Shown here in pieces: positions 14,740-24,896 of a stretch of DNA of 64,000 bases. The first letter of the stretch is position 1, and each line of letters starts with the position of its first letter. Position numbers and translations under genes: made by a program. The stretch is taken from assembly GCA_977017575.1 (NCBI GenBank), contig CDRNVI010000027.1:1-64000 (forward strand), written 5' to 3'. The DNA is from Paramoeba atlantica. Taxonomy: Eukaryota > Discosea. Below the pieces are notes generated by a model, which saw only the letters and a program-made list of their open reading frames with translations, searched no databases and was not told where the DNA came from.

Positions 14740-15265
14740 GCTTTTTCTCCGGCTGAATTTTCTGATTTTCCATTTCTAGAAGGGAAGGCTTAGAACGTTC
14801 TTGTTTTTTTTTTTAAACTTTTAGAAAAATTGCGAAAAATTAAAGAAAAATCGTCCCCCCTTCGGGGGGGCCACACAAAAAACGAAGTACTGTACCCCCC
14901 CGTTTATAATAGCCTCGCTTTTGCCCAAATGAACCTATAAATGGGGGAGGGCGATTGCAGATTAAGAGTTGGCACAGAAATCGCCATACATTCGGGCGAG
15001 GAACCAGGAATTATTCAATCGCTAAGTGGGCCCCGGCGCTCTTCCAAAGTAAAATGTCCAGCAAGAACACGCGCCATACCTCGAAGAACCATATGAAAAT
15101 AAATATCAAAATATTAAAGACGGTGCAAGAAAATTAAAAAAAAATCCCCAGTTTGCCAAAAAAAGAATCTATAAAGGGGGGAGGGGTCGAGGCTATTATA
15201 AACAAGGGGGGTACAATATAAAGGGGGGGGGTCTGACCAGCGAAGTATAAAGGGGGGGGTCACAG
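14740..15265. mobile_element. MITE of the CTGTGACCCCCCC family, host of a nested MITE
   Basis: The right part (AACGTTCTTG, the hairpin CCCCCCTTCGGGGGGG, CGAAGTA, the motif GGTCTGACCAGCGAAGTATA and the terminal GGGGGGGGTCACAG before TA at 15266) matches the MITE at 5367-5696. The left end is not clear. Its CGAAGTATAAAGG motif is split by the element at 14890-15216. Confidence 0.7.
14890..15216. mobile_element. Nested MITE (327 bp) inserted at TA
   Basis: TA at 14888-14889 and 15217-15218 flank the element. Its ends are inverted: CTGTACCCCCCCGTTTATAA near the left, and CGAGGCTATTATAAACAAGG followed by GGGGTACAA at the right; the arms match for about 28 bp including TATAATAGCCTCG. Removing the element with one TA restores the GAAGTATAAAGGGGGG motif of the outer MITE. 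A 60-codon frame inside has no recognised motif. Confidence 0.85.
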
Positions 15266-15661
15266 TATATAGATTATGAATACAGGAACACTGTTTTCCT
15301 TCCTACAACTGGTAAAAGTGTACGTGTGGCTTAGACGAGGGATTCTGATATTCTATGAATATCACTGGCCTATGGCCACTTTACAGTGGCCATGAAAAGA
15401 AGTATGCACAGAAAATACAGAGGGATAGAATTGTAGACTTAAATTTATAACACCTAAACCGTTGCTTCGCAGAATGATTACAAAACGAACTCTCTCGAAT
15501 GGTTCACGGCGAAGTGCCGACAGAACTCCTCCATACCCAACTATCCGCGCCAAGCATCAGTCACGACCGAAGACCGCGTACTCTCCAAGATTATCCCGTC
15601 GGGTCTTAGAATATCTTCATTTTCAAGAACCCAGGTGGGGTAACTTCTTTTCTCTGGAAAA

Positions 15662-16308
15662 TCAAATGAGCAGTATTTCGTGTCCTGACTCTTCAACAGC
15701 TTTTTGGAGCTCCTTCAGTACCAAGTTATATCTCAGGCTATATCTTCCTTGCTCTAACGAGGTCTGACAACCGGATAATACATGGCGGGTAGTTTGCGTC
15801 TCTTTCTCGCAAATAGAACACTTTAGGTTGGTGTGTGTCGAAATTCCCCAACGATGCATGGCCGCCCTAGATGGAAGCGGCGTGACGGTCATTAGTGAGG
15901 CGGCAAATCTTGACAGGGCAGTATTGTTGAGGTTGTTCATAGCAGACGCGAATACTTTTGCCAGTTCCCCTTCGGTGGATAGGTCCCACCATTGTGCTGC
16001 GATCGGCGTTCTTTGCCGTAGTCGAGGAATCAGATTGTTCTCGTACTCCTCACGCAGGACCGAGCGCGCTTTACGTGCGTCGTTCAGCACTTGTTGGGAC
16101 TTACATGCAGGGCGTACCTGCCCTCCGTTATGTTTCCGTATTTCATCTTGTAAACGATCTTTTCTAACGTTTTGCGAACATTCGAATCTTTTGAGCTGTT
16201 CATGCGCGTGAGTGCTTGCGCGGTTGATTCATACCATAGCAGGGATAGGCTCGTGAGGTTCCACCCTCGTCGCGAGTACAGAACTTCAGTGCTCGCCGTT
16301 CCTGCCAT
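15662..16308 (-). pseudogene. LINE-1: C-terminal part with CCHC zinc knuckle
   Basis: On the minus strand the frames carry RYSLRYNLVLKEL preceded by LKCSICEKETQTTRHVLSGC, a C-x2-C-x8-H-x4-C knuckle typical of the C-terminal region of many non-LTR retrotransposon reverse transcriptases. Upstream residues (RRGWNLTSLSLLWYESTAQA) fit the thumb and connection region. A frameshift lies near 16085. This is the end of the LINE whose RT is at 17770-18588; the SINE at 16409-16910 separates the parts in the same phase. No RLE follows the knuckle. Confidence 0.65.
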
Positions 16309-16408
16309 TTTGATCCATTGGCGAAGATGTGTCGTGGCCCGTTTTTGTAGGCACAGTACGAGGCTCAGAGTTAAGGATGGGTGTACAACGAAAAGGTACC
16401 GGATACGT

Positions 16409-16910
16409 ATAGTCAGGGCATTCGACTTTTGTCGGATGATGGGGCGTAGCGACCCCAGCTTCCCTAGCTAACTCACCCGGCGTCGCACAACAAGACGCTA
16501 CATACCTAGGGTGGGTACGATCAAGGTCCCGAGGATGACACTACCCGGTGCCAGCAAAACAAGGCACAAAATAACTAGGGTAACGGTCACCCAGACATCG
16601 CAGCGTGAGAATGACACCGCCCGGTACCGGATATAACAAGGTACTAAGAAACTAGGGCGGGTGTCATTCAGCATAATCTTTGGAGTGTTTTTTCACTTCA
16701 AAAGAAGTGTTTTTTAATAAAGAATATTTTCTTGTAGTATATAAAAGGGGTTAAAAAAAGATAAGCTGGCTGCTCGCGCTCGATCTGGTCAAATCTTCGG
16801 ATTTCACTTGCGTGCTGCGTGGCACAGCTCCTAGCAAGCGATAAGGGGGGGCTTGTTCTAGGGAGGTAACATCTCCTCGGAGATATAATGCCTATTAATC
16901 AAAATCAAAA
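16409..16910 (+). mobile_element. SINE-like retroposon with three covarying hairpins, 11-bp TSD
   Basis: ACCGGATACGT at 16398-16408 is repeated exactly at 16911-16921. The element between starts AGTCAGGGCATTCG and ends in ATCAAAATCAAAA. Within it are three hairpins of the pattern CCCGG-stem-loop-stem-n7-CTAGGG at 16471-16515, 16534-16590 and 16610-16668. A nearly identical copy with its own TSD is at 24974-25485. Removing element plus one TSD (513 bases) keeps the frame of the LINE it interrupts. It codes for nothing recognisable; the partner LINE is inferred to be one of the hairpin-bearing elements here. Confidence 0.85.
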
Positions 16911-17172
16911 ACCGGATACGTGCTATTATGGCGTTCTGATAGATCCACAATTTTTCCCGGAGGTTATGTGCGCTGTTGCCAATGTTTTCTAACCATAGTT
17001 TTAATTTTATGTCGAGTTCCTTGTATAGGGATTTGGAAGCTTGGGCCCCGGGAGCGAGTTTCATGCCCAAAAATGTACTCCCTTTATTGCAGATGTGCGG
17101 AAGAGCATTTCCGCTAACCAGGATGTTCGGTCGTCTTGTCATGTACCCTGCGTTTTGCGAATATTCGTCCAT
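16911..17172 (-). pseudogene. LINE-1: RT thumb segment
   Basis: The minus strand encodes NILVSGNALPHICNKGSTFL then GMKLAP and LWLENIGNSAHNLREKLWIY, the usual G-x-FLG and thumb region after the RT palm of a LINE. It lies between the SL-headed insertion (17173-17769) and the SINE (16409-16910) and is in phase with both neighbouring LINE parts. Confidence 0.65.
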
Positions 17173-17769
17173 AGACATGGAATGTACTAACATATGTCCA
17201 TAGACATGGACTGTACATGGACTGTACATAAAGATACAGTTTCTGTACCTTGTTGGTACATTTTGCTAGCCCTTCCTTTCTTTTCCCGGAAACGGGCATA
17301 CATTTTCCCTTTTAGTGCCCGTTTCCGGCTGACGACTAGCGGGAACTGTCCCTCTTTGTCGTGGAAGTAGGGGACGTACTTCCGACTTTTCACCCCTCCC
17401 CGGCTCACTCCTTGAGTGAGTTCTCTTCCCTCCCCGGCTTTCTTCTTCTCGCACCTGTCTCTTCCCGGGAGCTATGCGCCATGGTGGCCTCCCTTGAGGA
17501 CCACTGGGCGTGACTCTGCCACGCTTTATCGCGAGGCAGCGGTCGGTTGCAGTGCGCCCCTCCGGCTGCGTAAAGAGGTGGTGAGTTGCCTGGACCACCT
17601 CTACCGACTGGGACCGAGTCGGTTGCAGTACGCCCCTCCGGCTGCGTAAAGAGAGGCGAGTTGCCTGGACCTCTCTACCGACAGAGTCCGCGTCGAACCC
17701 CCTTTGGCGGATTATGTGCCGATGATATCGGCCGTCGCATTAAGGGGATTATCTCTGCGCCAAAGAGCG
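17173..17769 (+). mobile_element. SL-headed structured insertion in LINE-1
   Basis: LINE coding sequence stops at a CAT (17170-17172) and resumes at a CAT (17770-17772). The 597-base insert keeps the LINE phase. It contains, on the plus strand, a spliced-leader-like segment (17231-17256), a pyrimidine-rich part (17390-17500), and two tandem structured units at 17542-17608 and 17618-17682 whose stems covary. It is preceded by three partial copies of TCCATAGACATGGA. No long target duplication is seen, so insertion ends are approximate. It looks like a retroposed trans-spliced small RNA or SINE. Confidence 0.6.
17231..17256 (+). other. Spliced-leader relic
   Basis: AAAGATACAGTTTCTGTACC followed by TTGTTG. 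The core CAGTTTCTGTAC is the conserved 3' part of kinetoplastid and diplonemid SL exons. It marks the 5' side of the structured insertion. Confidence 0.7.
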
Positions 17770-18588
17770 CATGATAAACAAGCTGAACTTTGCGGCGTTT
17801 AGTTTCATTCCTAGCTTCTGCAACACGGTGATCAGTGCGTTCGTCGCGATTTGCGCTTCTACTGGGTTGCGGGTAATTATGGTCAAGTCATCGGCGTAGG
17901 CCTTTTGGAATATCTTCTTTCCCCCTGGGTGCTGTATGCCGCAGGATCTGAATGCTTCGCGCATGTACCTCAGTACGATTTCCATCACTATGAGGAAAAG
18001 GGTAGGAGACAGGGTATCCACCTGCAACACACCTCTGCAGTACTGAACTGACTCTGTTAGTCCTTCCCCGTGTTTTAGTCGTACGCTCGCGTCCTTGTAC
18101 ATGTGTTGCACGTATGATATGAGAGTTCGCGATGCTTTCGACCAGCGTAGTGCCTCTAGGATAATATTGTGCGGTACCGCCCCAAAAGCGTTTTGGAGAT
18201 CGAACTGGACCATGTAATATTGTGGTTTGTTTCGTCGTTGGTGTTCAAGAAGGTCACAGAGTGACTGTGTGTGCTCGATGGTTCCTTTGATCCCTGGGAG
18301 GAATCCTTTTTGTATTTCTGGGTCGAGTACTTTGGCGTGTAGCGCATGGTTGAGGAGTCTGTGCCCTAGAATGGTGTGGAATGCCTTTCCTACTGCACTA
18401 GTCAGGCATATGGGTCGCCAGTTCCGCGTGGAACTGGTCTCCCCGCCTTTGTGAATAAGCTTAATGATACCTGCTTTCCATTGTGATTGACAAGTACCAT
18501 GTTCCATCAAGTCGTTGAACCCAGGGCAAAGTGGACGAGGGAGATACCAATAGTTTAGGTGCGGCAGTTTCCACAGGACAAACAGCAT
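17770..18588 (-). pseudogene. LINE-1: reverse transcriptase palm
   Basis: The minus-strand frame contains WKAGIIKLIHKGG and NWRPICLTSAVGKAF (RT motif 1-2 region), VQFDLQNAFGAVPH (motif A, Asp), GVLQVDTLSPTLFL (motif B, normally RQGDPLSP), and KAYADDLTIITR (motif C, YADD). It is a clear non-LTR RT. The motif B change (QV in place of QG) suggests loss of function. The 5' side ends in a 55-bp inverted duplication at 18518-18698, and the upstream RT start is displaced to 19087-19455. Confidence 0.75.
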
Positions 18589-18698
18589 CTCTCCCTTTTA
18601 AGCGCTTGTCTTCATGCCATAAGGGAGATACCGTTTTTCCTTTGGAAACTGCAGCACCTAAACTATTGGTATCTCCCTCGTCCACTTTGCCCTGGGTT
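18518..18698. repeat. 55-bp fold-back within LINE-1
   Basis: AACCCAGGGCAAAGTGGACG begins the left arm (18518-18572), and the complement of the whole arm lies at 18644-18698 with one mismatch. The 71-base spacer is unrelated. The left arm is RT coding sequence, so the right arm is an inverted copy joined to other DNA, as produced by template switching or a hairpin-capped break. Confidence 0.9.
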
Positions 18699-19086
18699 AC
18701 GTAGGAAAAACATGTTCCCTAGGACTCCTTACAGCTCCCCACGCGAGGAAGTCGTCGTCGCTGCGGCAAAAAGGCAGAAGGCACAGCTTTCTGCTTTTTG
18801 CCTTGTGCCTCCTCCTTCCTCCACGGTCTTGCGTAACCCACATTTCCAGTTGAAAAAAGCATACATGTATGTGGCAAATTGGGGTTTGCAAATCGCTTCC
18901 GAAGAAGGGGGTCTCGAGTGGTCCAAAAGGTGCGTTTTTCTAAAACTATCGATTTATGGTGCTGCCTTTGGTTCTTTGCGAAAAACCATTTTCCGGAAAT
19001 TTTTTTGTCGGGCCAAATTTCGGGCCAAATTTATTAATATAGGATAGCGAGCGAGTACTATCTCCCTCAATATACTGGCCATTGTT
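18699..19086. other. Unassigned insert between LINE-1 parts
   Basis: No gene is supported. The segment has a 15-bp imperfect hairpin around 18772-18810 (GCAAAAAGGCAGAA facing TTCTGCTTTTTGC) and an 11-bp tandem CGGGCCAAATT near 19013-19034. It separates the RT start from the RT palm. Confidence 0.5.
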
Positions 19087-20145
19087 TCATGCAGTATCTC
19101 GCAGTGTTTGAAAATTCGATGCAGTATCTTGGCCGGGGGCACTCCTGCTTCGTTTGCATTTCAGCGCATTTTCGACGTCTCCTTTTGTTATTGGTTCCCA
19201 TAACATAGTCTCCTTAGGGGTCGGTCCCAGAAGGTCTGTCGGTGGCAGTTGGTAGTCTTTCGCAGGGTTTTCGTGCTCGCGATTGAAGTGTTCTAAGATA
19301 ACGCTCGTCTCGCAGGTTGGATAGGCTTGAGTTGCGTTCCCATCGGCTTTGTCTAGTACTTCGTTAGCTGCCACCCAGGGGTTACGCGTGAATCGGTCAT
19401 GGGCTCGTCTCTTATCCATTGCATTTCTTTGGTGACTCGCCTCCTCGAGGTACACCTTTTCCGCTTTCCTTGCTTCTTTAATTTGTTCTTTAGCTCATTG
19501 CGCGGTCCTTTACCATGGGTAAAACGGAGAGATCGTTTAAGTCTTTGGATACTTTTTCCCAGTTCTCCTGCAGTTTTCTCGATAGCCAGGGGACGTGATT
19601 TGGCGTTGTTCTTTTTCCGATTTGCACGGAGGAAGAAGCCGTTCGTTGGGTCGGTTGCCATCGCCGCTTCATACGTTGATACAGCTAGAGCTGAGGTAAA
19701 AATGTTTGCGTTCAATTCTGCGGTTTTAGAATTTGTTGCTGGTCGGCATGCCATTTTGAAGAAGCGTTCATTTGTCTTGGAAGTAATTTCAAGGTAATGG
19801 GTGTCACGTAGTCTCGCTGTTATCCTACCTCCGTGGATCCTATCGTGCATTTCGGAAAGGTGTTCTCTTTCTCTTTGGAGAGAGTCATCTTGATTTCCAG
19901 CGGCTTCATTCGGTTTTCGCTTGGAGCATTCTCTTGGGTCGTTGTTGTTCTCCTGCGCCGGCCCGTAGACTTTGCAGCATTTGTGCCTGCAGTTCATTTT
20001 TTCCTTGCAGGGATGCCTACATAGTCCAATTTTCTGGTCATCCCATGATGCCGGGTGGTCTTCCTGTGCTGGTGTTGTGTCCGCTCCCGTCTCTGTGCTT
20101 TGCTCCATTGTTATCGTGTGGATCATAGTTTCGTGCTTGGTTTCT
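19087..20145 (-). pseudogene. LINE-1: N-terminal region with zinc finger and start of RT
   Basis: From about 20145 the minus strand encodes GLCRHPCKEKMNCRHKCCK (residues C-x3-C-x5-C-x3-CC), a small zinc finger also known from HFM1/Mer3-type helicases, then a basic linker, and after a frameshift near 19400 the segment NPWVAANEVLDKAD to SRSAPGQDTASNFQTL, the usual SAPG start of a LINE reverse transcriptase. No endonuclease domain is seen before it. The 5' end is cut by fusion to the Tc1-like transposase at 20146. Confidence 0.6.
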
Positions 20146-20738
20146 CCAGATTTCCGATCATTTGGTGTGATGAGAAGCTTTTTCGGTGCGGTTGCCGCGG
20201 GAGTCGAACGTTTATTGGTCGCGAAAGCGACATCGACAAGTACTCGACCCCTGGAATGGACCGTTGGGTGGGGGGGGGGAAGGGTATTATGGTGTGGATG
20301 GGGGTAAGTCTCAGGTATGGGGGGTTCATCCACATTTTCGAAGAAGATTCATCTCTGAAAGGGAATAATTTTAAGAACGCAATGACAAAGCGTGGGGGTT
20401 TTCTTTCCTTTCTTAGGCGTCATTCTGCAGCTGTTGTTGTGATGGACAACGCAACTATCCACAACACAACACGTACTTATTTTAAGGAGCGCGGGGTCAA
20501 AATGTTGGATTGCCCCCCCAAATCTCCAGACATGACGCCTATTGAGAATTTATGGTCAGTGATGGATGCCATAAAATGTAGAAAAAAACCATTAAACCGT
20601 GAATTCTTAAAAGAATCCATCACAGCTTCTTACAATGAGCTGCTTAATGAAGTCGGTTTCGTGGAACGCACTCTAAAGAGCGTGCCAAACAGAATGCGTA
20701 TTGTTATAGAGAAGGAAGGGGGGCACTGTGGGTACTAG
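20146..20738 (+). pseudogene. Tc1-like (DD32E family) transposase, N-terminus lost
   Basis: The plus strand reads IIWCDEKLFRCGCRG (first Asp), KGIMVWMGVSLRYGG, AVVVMDNATIHNTTR (second Asp), DMTPIENLWSVMD (Glu) and ends IVIEKEGGHCGY. The spacing between the last two catalytic residues is 32. It is a close relative of the intact gene at 33156-34268 (GGDGIMVWMGVS, IVIEKKGGNCGY). All DNA-binding sequence upstream of the first Asp is missing where the LINE-1 N-terminal region begins on the other strand. Confidence 0.85.
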
Positions 20739-20859
20739 GTTTGTCATTTCATTTTTTTGCAAATTTCTAGAAAAATTTGCAATTGACGTTTTTAAGCCAC
20801 CTGCCATTTTAAAAAAATGGAATTTATCCGGTAACCGATATATCCTCCACAGGAGGGTT

Positions 20860-20937
20860 GTGTGAGATCTCTCGAATGCGCTATTATTTTCCAAAATTGG
20901 CCAAGTTTTACAAATTTTAGACCCCCCCAGCATTAGC
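20860..20937 (+). repeat. Right terminal region of the Tc1-like element
   Basis: The order TGAGATCTCTCGAATGCGCT, CCAAAATTGGCCAAGTTTTA, then AATTTTAGACCCCCCC is the mirror of the left end of the family element (32929-33030). The outermost GTGCCCACCC bases are replaced by other sequence, so the very end is lost. Confidence 0.6.
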
Positions 20938-20951
20938 TGATCCCCCCTGCA

Positions 20952-21775
20952 TATAATAGAAGAAAATTTAATAGAAGAAAAATATATAAAAAGGGCTCCG
21001 GTGGTCCAAAAATTTTCAAAATAATCGGGCCATTGGGGGCTCCAGGGGGGGGGGGTCCAGGGGGGGCATACCGCATGAATTTTTTTTGAAAAAAAATATT
21101 TTTAGAAAAAAAAGCGCGGAAGGGGTTGTCGGGGTTTCGGCACGCATTTTCCACCCCCCCACCCGGGGGTGACCACCCTTCGTATGCGCAGGACGTGTCC
21201 GACATGTTCGGGTTTTTTCGGGAAAAAAAATGAAAAAAAATTCAACTTGGCGAAAAAAATGGTAAAAAAAGTATTTTTTTCGAATTCCTTTCCCCTATTG
21301 TATTTTGTTAGTGTGGGGCCTATACTAGCTTTCTACGCCTTTGTTTTCGCAAGATATCCCTTCTTGTAGCCGTGGTATGCCTCCAAATATGACCCATTTT
21401 TGACCAAAAAAGGTGAAAATGTATTTTTCGGACCCCAAGGGATCTTTTTGTGTCCAAAGAATGGTGTGATTGGAGTCGTATTCTCTACCCAATACGTCCG
21501 GGAGGCTTTGACTCATGCCTAGGAGTGATTTCCCTAACGCGAATGTCGGATTTAGTGCTCTGAGAGCAAAATATCCAAAAATCACCCCATTTTTACCCGA
21601 AAATCAGCTGTTTTTGGCTATAATCTTTCCGTTTTCTCCAGCTTTCGAAGCCGAATTTTCTTTTTTAGTCTCCTCGTTAAACGCGGTGGTAGTTTTCAAC
21701 GCGAAGCGCGCAGCATGAGTGACTTCTAAGTTGAAAACAACCACCGCGTTTAACGAAGAGACTTTAAGGGGTAAA
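20952..21775. repeat. Repeat family C, copy 1 (about 0.8 kb)
   Basis: This segment recurs in inverted orientation at about 55098-55985. Shared landmarks are GGGCTCCGGTGGTCC, GGGTGACC with CACCCCC runs, GTATTTTTCGGACC, ATTGGGTAGAGAATACGACT on the other strand, and a terminal imperfect palindrome with GTTAAACGCGGTGGT in both orientations (21680-21770). No gene is supported. It may be a nonautonomous DNA transposon. Confidence 0.75.
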
Positions 21776-21923
21776 AATATCATTATGGGGTAAAAATAGC
21801 CATGGAAGAGAAAAATGTTTAGTTGTGCTTAATTTATTCTGAGCTAATTCCAGGGTATGTAGCTAGGTGCGTAACAGTACTTAAATTATATTGTTGAGAA
21901 TTCTGTTAATCATAGAGGTTTGA

Positions 21924-22394
21924 CTAAGTTTTCATCGACTTTCCTACAATTTTCCGAACGGTATAAGTCCAGACTCGGGTCGTACTGCATACAAGGCTAA
22001 GACATGTAGATGCAAACGATAGTGCTTGAATAAGACATAATATGCCACTGCGCCAAACGATCATCGTTTCAAGCACAAAAATTGGAGCGTCACTGAACAA
22101 AAGGTGTGCCAAAATACCATATACACACCGACGAACAACCAATCCAGGTGCAGATTCGTACCGATAGGCCCACGAATAACACGCTGAGCAAACTAAAGTG
22201 AACATAAGCACACTGGAGCACGTTGCTATCAAATATAAAAGTATCACAAAGGGTCCGATACCGGGGGTATTTTTTTGGTATTGTACCCAATCAACATAGT
22301 TTACTGTACACAAGCACGAATGCAAAAAATGTAACCAAAGCATTGCTTGAACCCCCAGACGACGTTGCTTGTGATCGATCCTCATAAGAATCAC
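21924..22394 (-). CDS. Small four-helix membrane protein (hypothetical)
   Basis: The 156-residue minus-strand frame starts MILMRIDHKQRRLG and has four hydrophobic segments: about residues 16-36, 47-72, 88-112 and 117-137, each separated by short polar turns with Arg or Asp. It ends with a basic tail (VRKIVGKSMKT). There is no signal peptide; both ends are probably cytosolic. It lies 625 bp downstream of serine hydroxymethyltransferase on the same strand, consistent with a directional gene cluster. I do not recognise the family. Codon use and absence of repeats make it one of the few likely host genes. Confidence 0.55.
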   Translation of the reverse strand: MILMRIDHKQRRLGVQAMLWLHFLHSCLCTVNYVDWVQYQKNTPGIGPFVILLYLIATCSSVLMFTLVCSACYSWAYRYESAPGLVVRRCVYGILAHLLFSDAPIFVLETMIVWRSGILCLIQALSFASTCLSLVCSTTRVWTYTVRKIVGKSMKT

Positions 22395-23018
22395 TTTTGG
22401 CGCTGGGATACCTCAACCAGAAGATTTGTACATACAGTCTTTTCTGGATATGCTAAATACATGTACTAGTATATAGAACCTTCCGTAATACTGCATTGTA
22501 TTTATTTGGTAAAACACGTTATTCATGTAAAACTCTGTCTTCTTTTCTTAGTCCACAATCATAGCTTGTCATATCTTGAATAGGCGTCCTATACATCCAA
22601 TGTTGGTTTTCCTATCTATGAATATTCTTAAATATCTAAAAACCACGAATATACATATCAATGAGCCATTCAGAATTTCATAAACTATCTAAAATAACAT
22701 TAGAATACAGGAAGTTTTTAACTAAATAGTTTATTGATTGCAACATCAAGTAAATCAAGTTCCTACTTCAGTGTATGTACGTACGACCATAAATAATATG
22801 TCCAGAACAAATTTTCGTAAGCTCAGCATATTTTTTTCTTCTATTACTATGCCAAAATCATTCCTTTCACTATTTTATGCATGTATGCGCATTTTCATCT
22901 AGTTGAGTTTCACGGTATTCTGCACAAATTCTTGTGTATAACAAACCATATAAAGATCAGTTAATATTTTGTTGTATTACTCCATCACAAGAACATAGAA
23001 CTTTTGTAGAGATCTAGT
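22395..23018 (-). other. Intergenic region between two minus-strand genes
   Basis: AT-rich, no repeat and no supported gene. In a trans-splicing organism it should hold the polyadenylation site of the upstream gene and the SL acceptor of the downstream gene, but no single site can be chosen by eye. Confidence 0.5.
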
Positions 23019-24416
23019 TCATACCTCTGGTACATGATCACGATATTTCATCCCGTCAATACTGAAACCTGGGATTGGATACTGACCTGCAAACCCTTCC
23101 ACATCATTTCGAAGACTCTCTATCTCAGCATTCTCGGATAGCTTGGCTACAAAATCAACCAATCGTTTGCCAGCACGGAGCTGAATGTCCAACGCAATCT
23201 TCACGGCGCGTTCCATAAAGACGGCAATAAGTCTCATTTCCGCTTCTTTCATTCCTCGAGAAGTAAGCGCTGGTGTCCCAATGCGAACACCACCTGGAGA
23301 AGCAGCACTTTTATCACCCACAACAGTGTTTTTATTTATGCTGATCGATGATTTTTCTAGTATCTTCTCATATTTCGAACCTGTCAGGCCTAGTGGACGT
23401 AAATCCCAAAGTAGTAAGTGATTGTCAGTCCCACCGGTAATCAACGTATAACCTTTATCTATCAAAGCTTTGGACAGCTCCTGAGCGTTGCGAATGATTT
23501 GGCGACTGTACTCCTTAAAATCTTCTGTGGCTACCTCTTTCAACTGTACTGCAATGGCAGCGATAACATTTTGATGGGGACCGCCTTGAAGGCCAGGAAA
23601 GACTGCCATATTGATCCGCTGAGCAAAATTAGTTGAGTTACCATCGCGCCCGAGCTTACGGTAAAATATCATGCCAGCTCTTGGTCCACGAAGGGTTTTA
23701 TGAGTTGTTGTAGTCACTATGTCACAATGTGTAAAAGGAGAGCGCAGTAATCCGCTGGCCACCAGACCTGAGACATGCGCCATATCACACATTAACAGAG
23801 ATTCTGTTTTGTCCGCAATTTCCCGAAATCGTCCGTAGTCAATATCGCGTGGGTAAGCGGATCCACCGCAAATAATTACTTTTGGAAGGTATATTTCAGC
23901 AATTTTCTTCAATTCTTCGTAGTCAATGATTCCATCAGAATCAAGGGAATACGGAAGCGATTCAAAAAATATTGAGGTCGCACTGATTCGCTTTTTAGCT
24001 GTATAGTAGCCATGTGTAAGATGTCCCCCCGCAGGAAGATCCATACCCATGATACGGTCATGTGGTTGTAAAAGGCCAGTGTACACGGCGAAATTGGCCG
24101 GTGATCCAGAATAAGGTTGAACATTGACCCCCCACTCCTTCGCATCCAAATGAAATGCCTCCAACGCACGTGATTGGCACAGTCCTTCGATTTGGTCAAT
24201 AAATTGTGTTCCTCCGTAATATCTAGCTCCGATCTCCCCTTCAGCATACTTATTAGTTAGATGTGAACCTAAACATTCTAGCACTGCTGATGAAGTAAAG
24301 TTCTCGGACGCAATCATCTCCAAACCGAAGTACTGCCGCGCTTTTTCTTTTTCAAGAATGTCATAGACTGCGGAATCTTGCTCTTGTAACAGTCGATTTT
24401 GGGGTAACTTTTTCAT
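23019..24416 (-). CDS. SHMT: Serine hydroxymethyltransferase
   Basis: The frame gives 465 residues, the normal length for eukaryotic SHMT, which converts serine and tetrahydrofolate to glycine and 5,10-methylene-tetrahydrofolate (EC 2.1.2.1) using PLP. Clear signatures are [17 protein letters not shown] (about 31-47), [20 protein letters not shown] (56-75), [29 protein letters not shown] (210-222), and the PLP-lysine motif [17 protein letters not shown] with Lys about 240. [18 protein letters not shown] follows. No long mitochondrial presequence is present, so the cytosolic form is favoured. The gene is intronless and uses TGA as stop, which supports the standard code. It is divergent from the poly-Ser frame at 24584. 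Confidence 0.95.
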   Translation of the reverse strand: MKKLPQNRLLQEQDSAVYDILEKEKARQYFGLEMIASENFTSSAVLECLGSHLTNKYAEGEIGARYYGGTQFIDQIEGLCQSRALEAFHLDAKEWGVNVQPYSGSPANFAVYTGLLQPHDRIMGMDLPAGGHLTHGYYTAKKRISATSIFFESLPYSLDSDGIIDYEELKKIAEIYLPKVIICGGSAYPRDIDYGRFREIADKTESLLMCDMAHVSGLVASGLLRSPFTHCDIVTTTTHKTLRGPRAGMIFYRKLGRDGNSTNFAQRINMAVFPGLQGGPHQNVIAAIAVQLKEVATEDFKEYSRQIIRNAQELSKALIDKGYTLITGGTDNHLLLWDLRPLGLTGSKYEKILEKSSISINKNTVVGDKSAASPGGVRIGTPALTSRGMKEAEMRLIAVFMERAVKIALDIQLRAGKRLVDFVAKLSENAEIESLRNDVEGFAGQYPIPGFSIDGMKYRDHVPEV

Positions 24417-24583
24417 TAAGGCAAGAAAGATATGGGTAAAGAAGGCTTCAAAAATTCATGAAAAAATAATAATACAGCAACGTTAAAAAATATCTCACTG
24501 TTATGAAAAAATATTTTGTTGAGTGATTATCTTTGAAATGAAAGACCTGCGATTTTTCTTAACTTCAAGAAACTGATTTCAAC

Positions 24584-24705
24584 GATGAGAAGTGACTCGT
24601 CCGATGAGGCTTCCGAGTACAGCTCTTTTGACTCTTCTTCCTCCTCCTCCTCCTCCTCCTCTTCTTCTTCTTCTTCCTCTTCTTCTCCTTTTTTCTTCTT
24701 CTTCT

Positions 24706-24737
<32 letters not shown>

Positions 24738-24896
24738 CTCTTCTGTGTGTGAGTGTGAAACAGATGAAGATTGGAGCCCCTCTGATTTTTCTGAGGATTC
24801 CTTCACGAGCGACGAGGAACCGTTTTTACTTCCCGACATACGTTACAGGCTCGAGGGGATAAAAAAATCAGGGGGAGGGGGGGGGGGCGTTCGATG
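24584..24896 (+). CDS. Acidic poly-Ser protein, frame broken by a microsatellite (hypothetical)
   Basis: From the ATG at 24584 the frame reads MRSDSSDEASEYSSFD then Ser repeats, and runs into Phe codons when the TCC/TCT repeat turns to TTC. In the +1 frame the Ser run continues and ends SSVCECETDEDWSPSDFSED then DSFTSDEEPFLLPDIRY. The two halves read best as one acidic Ser-rich protein whose trinucleotide repeat (24640-24745) has shifted phase, in the genome or in the assembly. The 3' end is overrun by the palindromic element starting near 24890. No known domain. Confidence 0.4.

Noticed and set aside
16471..16668. Hammerhead or HDV-like ribozyme identity of the hairpin module
   Set aside because: The hammerhead core CTGANGA...GAAA is not present and no nested pseudoknot of the HDV type could be built by eye; the function is left open.
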